Below are positions 1-7,973 of a DNA stretch of 25,007 bases, in pieces. The DNA lies in contig JAGBZE010000062.1 in assembly GCA_017628435.1 (NCBI GenBank), forward strand, positions 1-25,007, in the 5' to 3' direction. Below the pieces are notes generated by a model, which saw only the letters and a list, made by a program, of their open reading frames with translations, had not been told where the DNA came from and ran no database searches. The stretch comes from Akkermansia sp. Lineage in GTDB: Bacteria; Verrucomicrobiota; Verrucomicrobiia; Verrucomicrobiales; Akkermansiaceae. How positions within the stretch are numbered: position 1 is the stretch's first letter; each line of letters begins with the position of its first letter. Position numbers and translations under genes: made by a program.

Positions 1-1881
1 CCCATGGACCTGGTGGTTGTGCTGGTTCCCGCCCGTTTCACCGAGGGCGTGATTGATGCCTGTATCGCCAACGGCACGAAGAACATCTCCATCATCACCG
101 CCGGCTTCGGCGAAGTGGGCGAGAAGGAGCTCGAGCAGCGCATCGCCCAGAAGTGCCTGGACAACGGCATCAACCTGCTTGGCCCGAACTGCCTTGGCCA
201 CATCTCCACCTTCGACAACGTGAACGCCTCCTTCGCCGACGGTTTCCCCGCCCGCGGTAACGTGGCTTTCGTGTCTCAGTCCGGTGCATACTGCTCCGCC
301 ATCATGGACTGGGCCGCCGGCAAGGGCATCGGCTTCTCCCACTTCATCTCCATCGGCAACAAGGCCGTGATGGGCGAAGACAAGCTGCTGGCCGCTCTGA
401 AGGACGACCCCAACACCAACGCTTTCGTGTTCTACCTGGAGTCCCTCAAGAACGGTAAGGAATTCCTGAAGGTGATTAAGGAAGTTTCCGACACCAAGCC
501 CTGCGTGATCATGGAGCCCGGCAAGAGCGCCAAGGCCCAGGCTGCTTCCCTTTCCCACACCGGTTCTCTGGCCCCGAACTACCGCGTGCTGGAGATGGCC
601 CTTCAGGGTGCCGGCGCCATCCAGGCCTACAACGACCGCGAGCTCTTCGGTCTGCTTGAGGTGCTGCAGTACTGCAACCACAACCAGTTCGACGGCAAGG
701 TGGCCGTGCTGACCAACGCCGGTGGCGTGGGCGTGCTCACCTCCGACCTCTGCGAGGAAGCCGGTCTTGACCTTGCTCCCCCCAGCGATGAGACCAAGGC
801 TGCCCTGCGCGCCGTGCTTACCCCCGAGGCTTCCCTGGGCAACCCCATCGACGTGGTGGGCGACGCCAAGGCCGACCGCTACGAGGCCGCCCTCAAGGTG
901 CTCTGCGAGAGCGGTGAGTACAAGAACATCCTCGTGCTGCTGACTCCCCAGCGCGTGACCGAATGCCCGGAGACCGCCCAGGCCGTCATCAAGCTGGCTC
1001 CCCAGTACCCGAACGTGAACATCTACTGCTCCTTCGTGGGTGGTGCCCGCGTGGACGAAGGCCGCGTGCTGCTCAACGAGGCCAAGATTCTCAACTACGA
1101 GTACCCCGCCGACATCGTGCGTCTGCTCGGTCTGCTGAAGGCCCAGATGGCTTTCCGCGGCAAGAAGCTCGCCACCTGCGAGACCGGCGAAGTGCCCGCC
1201 GAAATCAAGGCTGCCGTGACCTCCGCCAAGGAAGCCGGCCTGGCCTCCCTGCCCCAGGAGACCGTGAACATGCTCATGGACCACTACGGCATCGATTACC
1301 CGAAGTGCGGTAACTTCACCGATAAGGAAGAGGCCCTTGCTTTCTGCAAGACCATCTTCCCGAACGCTGTGGTGCTCAAGCTCTCCGCTCCCGATGCTCT
1401 GCACAAGACCGAAATGAAGGGTATCTACCTCAACATCAATGACGAGGCTTCCTTCAACGAGGCCTGGGAAGGTCTGTGGGGCTCCATCACCAAGTTCCAG
1501 CTCAAGGGCGCTTCCGTGCTCATCCAGGAGATGATTACCAAGGCTACCGAAACCATCATCGGCGTGAACACCGACAAGAACTTCGGCCGCGTCATGGTAT
1601 TCGGCACCGGCGGTGTGTACACCGAGGTGATGCGCGACACCACCATGCGCATCCTGCCCACCGACGACTTCTCCGACATGATCAAGGAGACCAAGGTCGG
1701 CACCATCCTGAACGGTGTGCGTGGCGAGGCTCCCAAGGCTGTGGGTCCGCTGGCCGACACGCTGGCCAAGGTGCAGAAGCTCGTGCTCGAGATTCCCGAA
1801 ATCACCGCTATCGACGGCAACCCGGTTCTCGTAACCGCCGACCGCGCCGTGGTGGTAGACTTCAAGATGATTCTCAAGTAA
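1..1881 (+). CDS. ADP-forming acetyl-CoA/acyl-CoA synthetase, fused alpha-beta type (5' end missing)
   Basis: The frame is open from the first base, so the N-terminus lies outside the window; the in-frame ATG at 4 is internal, because the sequence there already sits inside the CoA-binding Rossmann domain. About 626 residues are visible of a family that is usually near 700. In order they show the end of the CoA-binding domain, a succinyl-CoA-ligase-like domain (GPNCLG, SQSGAYCSAIMDW) with the phosphorylated histidine of SHTGSLA (codon at 556-558), and a C-terminal ATP-grasp domain (VVLKLSAPDALHKTEMKG, VMVFGTGGVYTE). There is no acetyltransferase domain at the end, so this is not a Pat-type protein acetylase. 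The family converts acyl-CoA, ADP and phosphate to acid, CoA and ATP, an energy-conserving route to acetate in fermenters. The strongly C-biased codons suggest high expression. The exact acyl substrate is unknown. Confidence 0.9.
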   Translation, partial: PMDLVVVLVPARFTEGVIDACIANGTKNISIITAGFGEVGEKELEQRIAQKCLDNGINLLGPNCLGHISTFDNVNASFADGFPARGNVAFVSQSGAYCSAIMDWAAGKGIGFSHFISIGNKAVMGEDKLLAALKDDPNTNAFVFYLESLKNGKEFLKVIKEVSDTKPCVIMEPGKSAKAQAASLSHTGSLAPNYRVLEMALQGAGAIQAYNDRELFGLLEVLQYCNHNQFDGKVAVLTNAGGVGVLTSDLCEEAGLDLAPPSDETKAALRAVLTPEASLGNPIDVVGDAKADRYEAALKVLCESGEYKNILVLLTPQRVTECPETAQAVIKLAPQYPNVNIYCSFVGGARVDEGRVLLNEAKILNYEYPADIVRLLGLLKAQMAFRGKKLATCETGEVPAEIKAAVTSAKEAGLASLPQETVNMLMDHYGIDYPKCGNFTDKEEALAFCKTIFPNAVVLKLSAPDALHKTEMKGIYLNINDEASFNEAWEGLWGSITKFQLKGASVLIQEMITKATETIIGVNTDKNFGRVMVFGTGGVYTEVMRDTTMRILPTDDFSDMIKETKVGTILNGVRGEAPKAVGPLADTLAKVQKLVLEIPEITAIDGNPVLVTADRAVVVDFKMILK

Positions 1882-1903
1882 TCTTCCTGATTCCGTTTCC
1901 CGC

Positions 1904-1942
1904 AACGCCCGTTTTTCTCCGGAAAAGCGGGCGTTTCTGTTT
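1904..1942 (+). terminator. Rho-independent terminator after the acyl-CoA synthetase
   Basis: An 8-bp stem (AACGCCCG at 1904-1911 with CGGGCGTT at 1928-1935) encloses a T- and A-rich loop and is followed by a short T-rich stretch. It lies 23 bases past the stop codon. Confidence 0.7.
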
Positions 1943-1969
1943 GCCATTGGTTTACTTATCTGCTAATAT
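1941..1969 (+). promoter_or_regulatory. Putative sigma70-type promoter of the small membrane protein gene
   Basis: TTGCCA (1941-1946), a 17-base spacer and TAATAT (1964-1969), ending 14 bases before the ATG at 1984. The -35 box starts in the tail of the preceding terminator. Predicted by eye; the 5' leader would be about 7 bases. Confidence 0.5.
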
Positions 1970-1983
1970 CCACATCAGCCTTT

Positions 1984-2349
1984 ATGATTACGTTCTACCT
2001 CATTGCCATCATCCTTCATTACCTGGTCATCTACCTTGCCTACCTGCCAGTATCACGGAAAGACGTCAGCCAGGGCAAAATGCACATTACCTCGCTCAAG
2101 GTCGCTGGGCTGAGCTTTCTGACCGGTATCATAGCCGGATTTGTCGGCATATCCAGCAGCGTGGGCGTCCCTATCACGGCGCTCATTATCTACCACATGG
2201 GGCGCAGCCAGCTCCTCCAAAGCAGGAAACAGGCATGGGCATCTGCTGGCATCTATATCGGACTCTCCATTCTGCTTGCCGCTTTCTTTGCCTACCTCAT
2301 GGTGACGAATGAAAGCTTCCGCATCATGATTCTGCAAATAATGGAATAA
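1984..2349 (+). CDS. Small integral membrane protein, unknown function
   Basis: 121 residues with three likely membrane-spanning stretches (about 3-22, 40-70 and 88-110) joined by short polar segments. I do not recognise the family. The glycine-rich middle segment (GIIAGFVGISSSVGVPITAL) is loosely reminiscent of half of a TauE/SafE-type permease domain, but the resemblance is too weak for a call. The gene stands alone between its own putative promoter and a strong terminator. The start codon has no Shine-Dalgarno sequence, which is usual in this window. Confidence 0.65.
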   Translation: MITFYLIAIILHYLVIYLAYLPVSRKDVSQGKMHITSLKVAGLSFLTGIIAGFVGISSSVGVPITALIIYHMGRSQLLQSRKQAWASAGIYIGLSILLAAFFAYLMVTNESFRIMILQIME

Positions 2350-2377
2350 GAGGACAGTTCCCGCTTTCCATGCATGT

Positions 2378-2413
2378 AAAAATCCCTGCCGCAAACTGAC
2401 GGCAGGGATTTTT
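2378..2413. terminator. Bidirectional terminator between convergent genes
   Basis: A perfect 14-bp stem (2378-2391 with 2400-2413) and an 8-base loop. The arms begin with A5 and end with T5, so it works as a T-tailed hairpin on both strands. It serves both the small membrane protein gene (+) and the antiporter gene (-). Confidence 0.92.
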
Positions 2414-2432
2414 AACTCTCTGAAGAGAAGAC

Positions 2433-4064
2433 TTAGTTCCGGCACTTGCCGCTGCGACGCTTAATCACAAGCAGAGTTACAAAAAGAGTACCCAAAGCCA
2501 GCGGGAACACAATGAACCAGTTGTGTACAAAGCCCGCCAGAAGGAAAGCCATAAAGGACACGGCTGATACAGTCAGCACATACGGCAGCTGGGTAGATAC
2601 ATGGCTCAGGTGGTCGCACTGAGCACCGGCGCTGGACATAATGGTGGTATCGGAAATGGGGGAGCAGTGGTCACCAGCCACCGCACCGGCCAGACAGGCC
2701 GACATGCCAATGAACATGAGCGGACTGGACGGATCAAAGGTACTTACCACAATGGGGATGAGAATACCGAAGGTAGCCCAGGAGGTTCCCGTGGAGAAGG
2801 CAAGCACGGCTGCCACCACGAAAATCACGGCCGGCAGGAAGTTCAGCAGACCGGAGGCAGAGTTCTGCACCAGCACAGCAATGAACTCGCGGGCTTCCAG
2901 AGCAGTGGTCACATTTTTCAGCGCGGTAGCCAGGGTCAGAATCAGCATGGCGGGCACCATGGCAATAAAGCCCTCCGGGATACAACGCATCGCTGTGCGG
3001 AAACTCATGACACCACGAATGCGGTAGAACGCGACAGCCAGAATCAGAGCGATAACAGCCCCCCAGGGGAGCCCCACCGTAGCATCCGTTGCGCTCAATG
3101 CATCAGCAAAGGACTTACCCTCCAGAATGCCACCCACATACACCAGGGCAAACACTTCCAAAGCAATCAGCACCAACACCGGGACCACCAGATCCGCCAG
3201 GCTACCACGGCGAGGACTACGCTCCTCCAGCTCCTGCATCACCTGTTCCGGCACCACGGTGTGAACATCGCCATGCAGCATGGCATTCTGCTCATATTTG
3301 CGCATAGGACCGTAGTCAACGCGCATCAACACCAGCATCACCACAAAACAAAGAGCAAGCAGCGAATAGAAATTGAACGGTATCGCCTGAATGAACAGCT
3401 CCAGACCATTGTATCCCGTACCCTCTGCATACTGGGAAACAGCAGCGGCCCAGCTGGAAATGGGCGCAATCATGCACACGGGAGCCGCCGTCGCATCAAT
3501 GATGAAGGCAAGCTTGGCGCGGGAAACACGCTTGGCATCCGTCACCGGGCGCATCACGCTGCCCACAGCCAGGCAGTTGAAATAGTCATCAATAAATATC
3601 AGAATACCCAGGAAAAACGTGGCCAGCTGGCTGCCGATGCGGGATTTGATGTGAGTCTGAGCCCACAGGCCGAAGGCATGTGCAGCACCCGTCTTGTTAA
3701 TCATGCAGACGAAGGCCCCCAGAATCACCAGGAAGATAAATACACCGGTCGTAGCCTTCATGCCCTCGATAAGCCCCTGATTCACCACAAAATCCACCGT
3801 ATCCAGCGGGGCAAACTGCGTCACAAAGCAGGCTCCCAGCGCCACACCGGCAAAGAGCGCGGAATAAACCTCCTTAAAAATGAGTGCCAGTACGATAGCA
3901 AATATAGCAGGAGCCAGAGACCAGATGGTACCACAGAGCGGAGACTTTGCCACAGCCTCTGCCCCCTCAACTGCAGGCACCTCAGTTGAACCAAAACTCT
4001 GCATAGAAAACATTGCCACCACAGCAATCAGCAGAAAGAGAATAGTCTTCGTTATGTTTCGCAT
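2433..4064 (-). CDS. nhaC: NhaC-family Na+/H+ antiporter-like transporter
   Basis: 543 residues, an inner-membrane polytopic protein with around a dozen hydrophobic segments. The diagnostic NhaC-type block AGDHCSPISDTTIMSSAGAQ, followed by CDHLSHVSTQLPY, lies near the C-terminus. An N-terminal hydrophobic stretch followed by a short polar region precedes the transporter core. The frame is open further upstream to 4196, but I chose the ATG at 4062-4064: the extension would overlap the promoter (TTGACA/TAGATT at 4091-4120) and reads as non-membrane, non-signal sequence. NhaC-type carriers exchange sodium for protons, and relatives swap organic acids, so the substrate is not certain. A Lys/Arg-rich tail ends the protein. 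The gene is monocistronic, divergent from the thioredoxin-fold gene. Confidence 0.88.
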   Translation of the reverse strand: MRNITKTILFLLIAVVAMFSMQSFGSTEVPAVEGAEAVAKSPLCGTIWSLAPAIFAIVLALIFKEVYSALFAGVALGACFVTQFAPLDTVDFVVNQGLIEGMKATTGVFIFLVILGAFVCMINKTGAAHAFGLWAQTHIKSRIGSQLATFFLGILIFIDDYFNCLAVGSVMRPVTDAKRVSRAKLAFIIDATAAPVCMIAPISSWAAAVSQYAEGTGYNGLELFIQAIPFNFYSLLALCFVVMLVLMRVDYGPMRKYEQNAMLHGDVHTVVPEQVMQELEERSPRRGSLADLVVPVLVLIALEVFALVYVGGILEGKSFADALSATDATVGLPWGAVIALILAVAFYRIRGVMSFRTAMRCIPEGFIAMVPAMLILTLATALKNVTTALEAREFIAVLVQNSASGLLNFLPAVIFVVAAVLAFSTGTSWATFGILIPIVVSTFDPSSPLMFIGMSACLAGAVAGDHCSPISDTTIMSSAGAQCDHLSHVSTQLPYVLTVSAVSFMAFLLAGFVHNWFIVFPLALGTLFVTLLVIKRRSGKCRN

Positions 4065-4090
4065 AGCGATTTTCCAGTAGGTTACGCGAA

Positions 4091-4120
4091 AATCTACCAC
4101 AAATGCCATATGATTGTCAA
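4091..4120 (-). promoter_or_regulatory. Putative promoter of the NhaC-like gene
   Basis: On the minus strand TTGACA (4115-4120), an 18-base spacer ending in TGTGG, and TAGATT (4091-4096). The predicted leader to the chosen ATG is about 20 bases. This site rules out the longer upstream start of the open frame. Confidence 0.6.
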
Positions 4121-4214
4121 TACAATTACCCGGAGTTCTCCTATCATCCCCCGATTCAAAAAGCATGCGCATGGCCACTTTCATTCTCAGCTGCATCTGA
4201 TTAACATTTTAGCA

Positions 4215-4244
4215 TTGACGTATCAAGGCACTATGTGGTAGGCT
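4215..4244 (+). promoter_or_regulatory. Putative promoter of the thioredoxin-fold gene
   Basis: TTGACG (4215-4220), an 18-base spacer ending in TGTGG, and TAGGCT (4239-4244). Only 9 bases separate the -10 box from the ATG at 4254, so transcription would start almost at the start codon. Confidence 0.5.
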
Positions 4245-4253
4245 GTGCGCGAC

Positions 4254-4814
4254 ATGAAACACATTTTCCTTGCCATCACGTTAATGCTGGGTCTGTGCAC
4301 TTGGTGTCTCCCCACTGCCAATGCCCAGAGCAACAAGGCCAAGGCAGCAAAGGTCAAGAAGGACAAGAAGAAGCCCAAGCGTAAGAGCATGGCCGGGCTT
4401 TCTCCCGTGGCAAAGGCTCTTGCCGAGGCTGGTTATTTCACCGAGACGGAAGCCCGCCCCAAGGCAAAGGTTTACATTTTCATCTGCTCTGCTTCCTGGT
4501 GTGGTCCCTGCCGCGCCCTGATGCCCCAGATTGTGGAGGAATACGAGAAGAACATGAAGAAAGACAAGTCCGTATCTCTTGTTCTGCTCTGCAGCGACAG
4601 CACTGAGGAAGACGCACAGAAATACATCGGCCACTATGAAACCGATATTCCCGGAGTCATGCACAAGAGCGTGCACCTTGAGAACGCCCCCAGCATTCGG
4701 GGCATTCCGTGGTGCTTCTACATGACTGCCAAGGGCGAGCTCATTTCTGCAGGAGCCGGCAACAAGGTGCTGAACTGGAAGGAAGAGGTAAAGAAGAAGC
4801 CTGCTAAGAAGTAA
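4254..4814 (+). CDS. Exported thioredoxin-fold protein with lysine-rich linker
   Basis: 186 residues. The N-terminus is a signal peptide (MKHIFLAIT..., cleavage likely after TANA-Q near residue 25). A very lysine-rich linker follows (about residues 28-46), then a thioredoxin fold with the active site W82-C83-G84-P85-C86 and a probable cis-proline in RGIPW (P152). The tail is again lysine-rich. This suggests a periplasmic or envelope thiol oxidoreductase, probably TlpA/thioredoxin-like, acting on disulfides of exported proteins; the partner is unknown. A GTG at 4245 is in frame, but the ATG at 4254 starts a cleaner signal peptide and sits right after the predicted transcription start. The gene is single, divergent from the NhaC-like gene. 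Confidence 0.85.
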   Translation: MKHIFLAITLMLGLCTWCLPTANAQSNKAKAAKVKKDKKKPKRKSMAGLSPVAKALAEAGYFTETEARPKAKVYIFICSASWCGPCRALMPQIVEEYEKNMKKDKSVSLVLLCSDSTEEDAQKYIGHYETDIPGVMHKSVHLENAPSIRGIPWCFYMTAKGELISAGAGNKVLNWKEEVKKKPAKK

Positions 4815-4841
4815 GTCCACTTCCCCACACGCCTTTACACG

Positions 4842-4870
4842 AAGACCGCGCCTGAACAGCGCGGTCTTTG
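4842..4870. terminator. Hairpin terminator between convergent genes
   Basis: A perfect 10-bp stem (AAGACCGCGC 4842-4851 with GCGCGGTCTT 4859-4868) and a 7-base loop, lying 27 bases after the thioredoxin-fold gene and 8 bases after the malQ stop on the other strand. The T tract is short on the plus side and absent on the minus side. Confidence 0.7.
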
Positions 4871-4876
4871 TCATTA

Positions 4877-6598
4877 TCAGCATCTCCCCGTCTCCTTCAC
4901 CAGAGATTTCAACCAGGCACTCTGCTCCAGCTGGGAAGCCTCTGCAGCCGTAAACGGCATACGAGGGCGCCAATTGGTACCGCCCTCGGTCCCCGGCGTA
5001 TTCAACCGCACGGGTATATCGAACAATTCAGTCCACATCAACGCAGCGTAGGCGGAATTGCAGCACAGCAACGCGCGCATAAGGGCATCCTTAATTCCAG
5101 CATGCCAATGCACCATGCACTCTCGGTGATGCATGCCAGCAAAATCGCAGAGCCAGCAGAGCACCCGGGCGCAATCGCGCCCCCGCTGTCTGGCCGTGCG
5201 TAATTCCTCCGGAGAGAGCGATGGAGTAAGCTGGGCAGCGTAGGCATCCTGCACGGCATCTATCCAGGCATCCCAATCCGTGCAAAGCGGCGGAAAATCA
5301 TGCGTGGCGTAGGTAGCAAAGGAACAGGGATTATACGTTTCTCCCTGCACAATCTGCTGCTGCGCGTCAATCTCCCAGTGAGGAATTTTGAAACCGGCTA
5401 TGCGAAGATAGGACAAATCCGGGCGCACGTAATCCGGCACGCAGCCCAGGTCCTCGCCCACCACACGAACGCCGGGAGCAGCCTTCAGGAGCTGGCGCAG
5501 CAGGTAATCCCCCTGCGCCAGATTAGCCCGGCGATTTTCCTCCGTATCATCCCCACGCGGACGGAACCCCGGACGACGCCCACCACAGCGGGCAGCCGCC
5601 TCATCCGGAGTGAGCGGCAAAAACTCCGGATTACGTTCCGGCATCCAGGGAAAGGCGTATATACGGTAAAAGCCCAGCACATGGTCAATACGGTACATGG
5701 AGAACACCTCGGCCAGCTTGCGGATGCGGCGGTGCCACCAGGCAAAGCCATCACGCTCCATCACATCCCAGCGGTAAAGCGGGATTCCCCAGTTCTGCCC
5801 CCACTTTCCCGTAAAGGGATCCTCCGCAAAATTACCCTCGGCCGGAGCCCCACCACTCCAGTCCATATCGAAGAGATAGCGCTCAAAAAACACATCTGCA
5901 CTGGCCACCGAAACCCCGATGGGCACATCGCCCATGAGCAGCACTCCCCTGGCATCGGCATGCGCCCGGACGCCGGCCCATTCGCGCGCGCAAAGCCACT
6001 GCAGCCACTGCTGGTGACGCTTCTGATCGAGAGACTCTGCGCAATCATTAACAACGCGTCGCACCACATCCGGATTCTGCTCCGGCCAGAGCCACCACGC
6101 TATGGAACCGAAGCCAAAGCTGGCCACCAGGAAAGTGGAGAAATCATCCAGCCAGTTCCCCTGCCCCCGCACCCAGGCGGCAAATTCCTCGCGCAGAGGC
6201 GCAAACTCGGACTCCTGCTCAAAGCGCTTCCACGCCTCACCTAACCAGTAGCGCTTATACGCGCGCACACGCGCGTAATCCACCAAATCCCGCCCGCCGG
6301 GCAGCTGAAGCGGCGGCAAGTCCTCCTGGTAAGGCGGCACATCCGCCGGCATGCCGGGCACGCGCTCCAGCGACAAATATAGAGGTTCCAAAGCAACGGA
6401 GCTGATGGCTGAATAGGGAGACGGGGCATCATCCTCCCCCAGCGCATTAACGGGGAGCAGCTGCAGGAATCCTACGCCATGCGCAGCCGCCCAATCAATC
6501 CACTCTTCCAGCGCCATAAGGTCACCGATGCCGGAGTCACCTTCTCTGCGCAGCGAAAAAAGGGGCATCAGCACCCCCGCTTTGCGTTCCATCACCAT
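4877..6598 (-). CDS. malQ: 4-alpha-glucanotransferase (amylomaltase, GH77)
   Basis: 573 residues. The enzyme transfers alpha-1,4-glucan segments between malto-oligosaccharides in cytoplasmic glycogen or maltodextrin metabolism. GH77 landmarks are present: N-terminal GVLMPLFSLRREGDSGIGD and LQLLPVNALGE...SPYSAISS, the nucleophile in YRIDHVLGFYRIY (D305), the acid/base in VVGEDLG (E382) and the third carboxylate in ATHDFPPL (D434). No starch-binding extension is visible. The frame is open to a GTG at 6616, but that codon overlaps the probable -10 box (TAGGAT, 6607-6612), so the ATG at 6596-6598 is preferred; a second ATG lies two codons further in. The gene is monocistronic and divergent from the DksA-like gene. 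I see no linked glycogen genes in the window. Confidence 0.93.
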   Translation of the reverse strand: MVMERKAGVLMPLFSLRREGDSGIGDLMALEEWIDWAAAHGVGFLQLLPVNALGEDDAPSPYSAISSVALEPLYLSLERVPGMPADVPPYQEDLPPLQLPGGRDLVDYARVRAYKRYWLGEAWKRFEQESEFAPLREEFAAWVRGQGNWLDDFSTFLVASFGFGSIAWWLWPEQNPDVVRRVVNDCAESLDQKRHQQWLQWLCAREWAGVRAHADARGVLLMGDVPIGVSVASADVFFERYLFDMDWSGGAPAEGNFAEDPFTGKWGQNWGIPLYRWDVMERDGFAWWHRRIRKLAEVFSMYRIDHVLGFYRIYAFPWMPERNPEFLPLTPDEAAARCGGRRPGFRPRGDDTEENRRANLAQGDYLLRQLLKAAPGVRVVGEDLGCVPDYVRPDLSYLRIAGFKIPHWEIDAQQQIVQGETYNPCSFATYATHDFPPLCTDWDAWIDAVQDAYAAQLTPSLSPEELRTARQRGRDCARVLCWLCDFAGMHHRECMVHWHAGIKDALMRALLCCNSAYAALMWTELFDIPVRLNTPGTEGGTNWRPRMPFTAAEASQLEQSAWLKSLVKETGRC

Positions 6599-6606
6599 AG
6601 TGCCAC

Positions 6607-6636
6607 ATCCTAGCACAGCCCGGGCTTGCTGTGCAA
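6607..6636 (-). promoter_or_regulatory. Putative promoter of malQ
   Basis: On the minus strand TTGCAC (6631-6636), an 18-base spacer and TAGGAT (6607-6612), 8 bases before the ATG at 6598. The AGGA looks like a Shine-Dalgarno sequence but is better read as part of the -10 box, giving a nearly leaderless mRNA. Confidence 0.5.
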
Positions 6637-6715
6637 TAAGAAAACACCCGTTCCCTCACATTTCACCAATAATAGATATTTCTCCGGCATATTGCAACCC
6701 GATAGAAGAATTTAC

Positions 6716-6744
6716 TTGAATTTTTCCTCAACTTGTGGTAGTAG
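6716..6744 (+). promoter_or_regulatory. Putative promoter of the DksA-like gene
   Basis: TTGAAT (6716-6721), a 17-base spacer ending in TTGTGG, and TAGTAG (6739-6744). The -10 box is weak at its last base, but the TGTGGTAG context repeats that of the NhaC-like and thioredoxin-fold promoters. The leader would be about 50 bases. Confidence 0.4.
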
Positions 6745-6802
6745 CAAAAAATCACACTTACTGCACAGCAGAAACAGATTCACGCAATCACTCATCAAAT
6801 TT

Positions 6803-7450
6803 ATGGCCACCACGAAGAAAGCAACCAAGGAGACCAAGGCAGAAGACAAGAAGAAAGCTGCCGCCAAGAAGGAAACAACCACCGTTGTCAAGAAGACAAC
6901 GGTTCGCGAAACCCTGACTGCAGAAGAGAAAGCCCGAGTCAAGAAGCTCAAGGAGACCCTTGCTCTGCTGAAGAGCGACCCCGAATGGCCGACTTTCCTT
7001 CAGGAACAGAAGCAGGCACTGCTGAATCTTCGCGATGAACTGCTGCCCAACATGCAGAACGTAACCCGCGACCACCTGCGCAGCGGTGCATCCAATGTTT
7101 CCTCATCCTCCGGCCAGCACATCGGCGATGCCGGCAGCGAGGCAGAAGTGCGCGACCTCACCATCCGCCTGCTTGACAAGGACCGTGAGCAACTCTTTGA
7201 AATTGATGCTGCTCTGGAGCGTATCCGACGCGGAACATACGGCATCTGTGAAATCTCCCTGGATCCCATTCCCAAGAAGCGCCTCCAGGTGCGTCCCTTC
7301 TGCCGTCTAACCGTAAAATGCCAGGAAGAATATGAGAAAAAATATGGCTCATATGCCAACTACAGAGCCAAGAAGCAGGACCATGTCGGGTACGCTGACC
7401 TACAAAATGACATGGAAAATGCGATTTCTCTTGACGATAGCGAAGAATAG
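6803..7450 (+). CDS. DksA/TraR-family protein with H1-like N-terminal tail and degenerate zinc finger
   Basis: 215 residues. Residues 1-45 are a Lys/Ala/Thr tail like a histone H1 tail. A helical, probably coiled-coil region follows (about 45-145). The C-terminal DksA/TraR zinc-finger region starts at GTYGICE (C149). Only two of the four canonical cysteines are in place (C149 and C173): position 152 is Ser and position 170 is Thr, with one cysteine shifted to 167. At the coiled-coil tip, GDAGSEA keeps only part of the DxxDxA motif used by DksA to act on RNA polymerase. The ATG at 6803 is preferred over an upstream open stretch because it begins the tail and lies downstream of the promoter. 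It may bind RNA polymerase, DNA, or both; this is inferred from the family and the tail. Confidence 0.85.
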   Translation: MATTKKATKETKAEDKKKAAAKKETTTVVKKTTVRETLTAEEKARVKKLKETLALLKSDPEWPTFLQEQKQALLNLRDELLPNMQNVTRDHLRSGASNVSSSSGQHIGDAGSEAEVRDLTIRLLDKDREQLFEIDAALERIRRGTYGICEISLDPIPKKRLQVRPFCRLTVKCQEEYEKKYGSYANYRAKKQDHVGYADLQNDMENAISLDDSEE

Positions 7451-7458
7451 CGTATAAT
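7431..7458 (+). promoter_or_regulatory. Promoter of the rpmG-rpsR operon, inside the end of the DksA-like gene
   Basis: TTGACG (7431-7436), a 16-base spacer and a consensus TATAAT (7453-7458). The -35 box and part of the spacer lie in the last codons of the upstream gene. The leader to the ATG at 7488 is about 23 bases, without a Shine-Dalgarno sequence. Confidence 0.7.
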
Positions 7459-7487
7459 ATGCGCCCGCAAGTCAACAATTCGCAATT

Positions 7488-7661
7488 ATGCCTAGAGATA
7501 TTATCATTCTGGAATGCACGGAGGCCAAGGCCGAGGGTAAGACCCCTTCCCGTTACGTGACCACCCGCAACAAGAAGAGCCAGCGTACACCCGGCCGTCT
7601 GGAGAAGGTTAAGTTCAACCCCTACCTGAAGCGCCGCACTCTTCACCGCGAGATGCGCTAA
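7488..7661 (+). CDS. rpmG: Large-subunit ribosomal protein L33, zinc-less type
   Basis: 57 residues (MPRDIIILECTEAKAEGK... to RRTLHREMR), reading directly from the sequence between 7488 and the TAA at 7659-7661. The pattern SRYVTTRNKKSQRTPGRLEK followed by VKFNPYLKRRTLHRE is the L33 fold. The zinc-binding form has two CxxC-type pairs; here only one cysteine remains (C10) and the second pair is replaced by FNPYL, so this is a C-minus form. It is the first gene of a two-gene ribosomal operon with rpsR, 25 bases apart, driven by the strong promoter at 7431-7458. Confidence 0.92.
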   Translation: MPRDIIILECTEAKAEGKTPSRYVTTRNKKSQRTPGRLEKVKFNPYLKRRTLHREMR

Positions 7662-7686
7662 ACCTCCTAAGCACTTCTATACGATT

Positions 7687-7932
7687 ATGATGACCGAATT
7701 CAAGAGCGTAGAACGCCGTATCCGTTTCCGCACCTGCAATAAGACCATGCCCCGTCGCCGCATCGACATCCCCGCCGGCGCTGTGGACATGTGCAACCCG
7801 GAATTCCTTTCCAAGTTCACTTCCGAGACCGGCAAGATTCTTCCCCGCCGCGTGACTGGTGTTTCCGCTAAGATGCACCGCAAGATCACCCGCGAGATCC
7901 GCCGCGCTCGTGCCGTGAACCTGCTCCCCTGA
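7687..7932 (+). CDS. rpsR: Small-subunit ribosomal protein S18
   Basis: 81 residues with the S18 core (FLSKFTSETGKILPRRVTG, then KITREIRRARAVNLLP). S18 binds 16S rRNA on the platform of the 30S subunit together with S6. In zinc-binding S18 the segment before the core has a CxxC; here it is C17-N-K-T20, so the site is incomplete. Two ATGs occur in tandem (7687 and 7690) and either could be used; no Shine-Dalgarno sequence precedes them. It is the second gene of the rpmG-rpsR operon and is followed by a terminator. The usual neighbours rpsF, ssb and rplI are not here. Confidence 0.93.
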   Translation: MMTEFKSVERRIRFRTCNKTMPRRRIDIPAGAVDMCNPEFLSKFTSETGKILPRRVTGVSAKMHRKITREIRRARAVNLLP

Positions 7933-7973
7933 TTCAGGAAGGAGTTCTCGACGGCAGATTGTCGTTGATTACT

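Noticed and set aside
1984..2349. TauE/SafE sulfite-exporter family assignment for the small membrane protein
   Set aside because: Only a glycine-rich hydrophobic stretch resembles it; too short and too weak for a call.
2601..3989. 462-codon plus-strand frame opposite the NhaC-like gene
   Set aside because: The translation is rich in His, Gln and Arg and lacks any membrane or domain pattern; the minus strand has the conserved NhaC motif.
5300..6244. 314-codon plus-strand frame opposite malQ
   Set aside because: No recognisable domain, and the minus strand carries all three GH77 catalytic residues in order.
6599..6616. GTG start extending malQ by six codons
   Set aside because: It overlaps the likely -10 box TAGGAT, and the extra residues are not conserved-looking.
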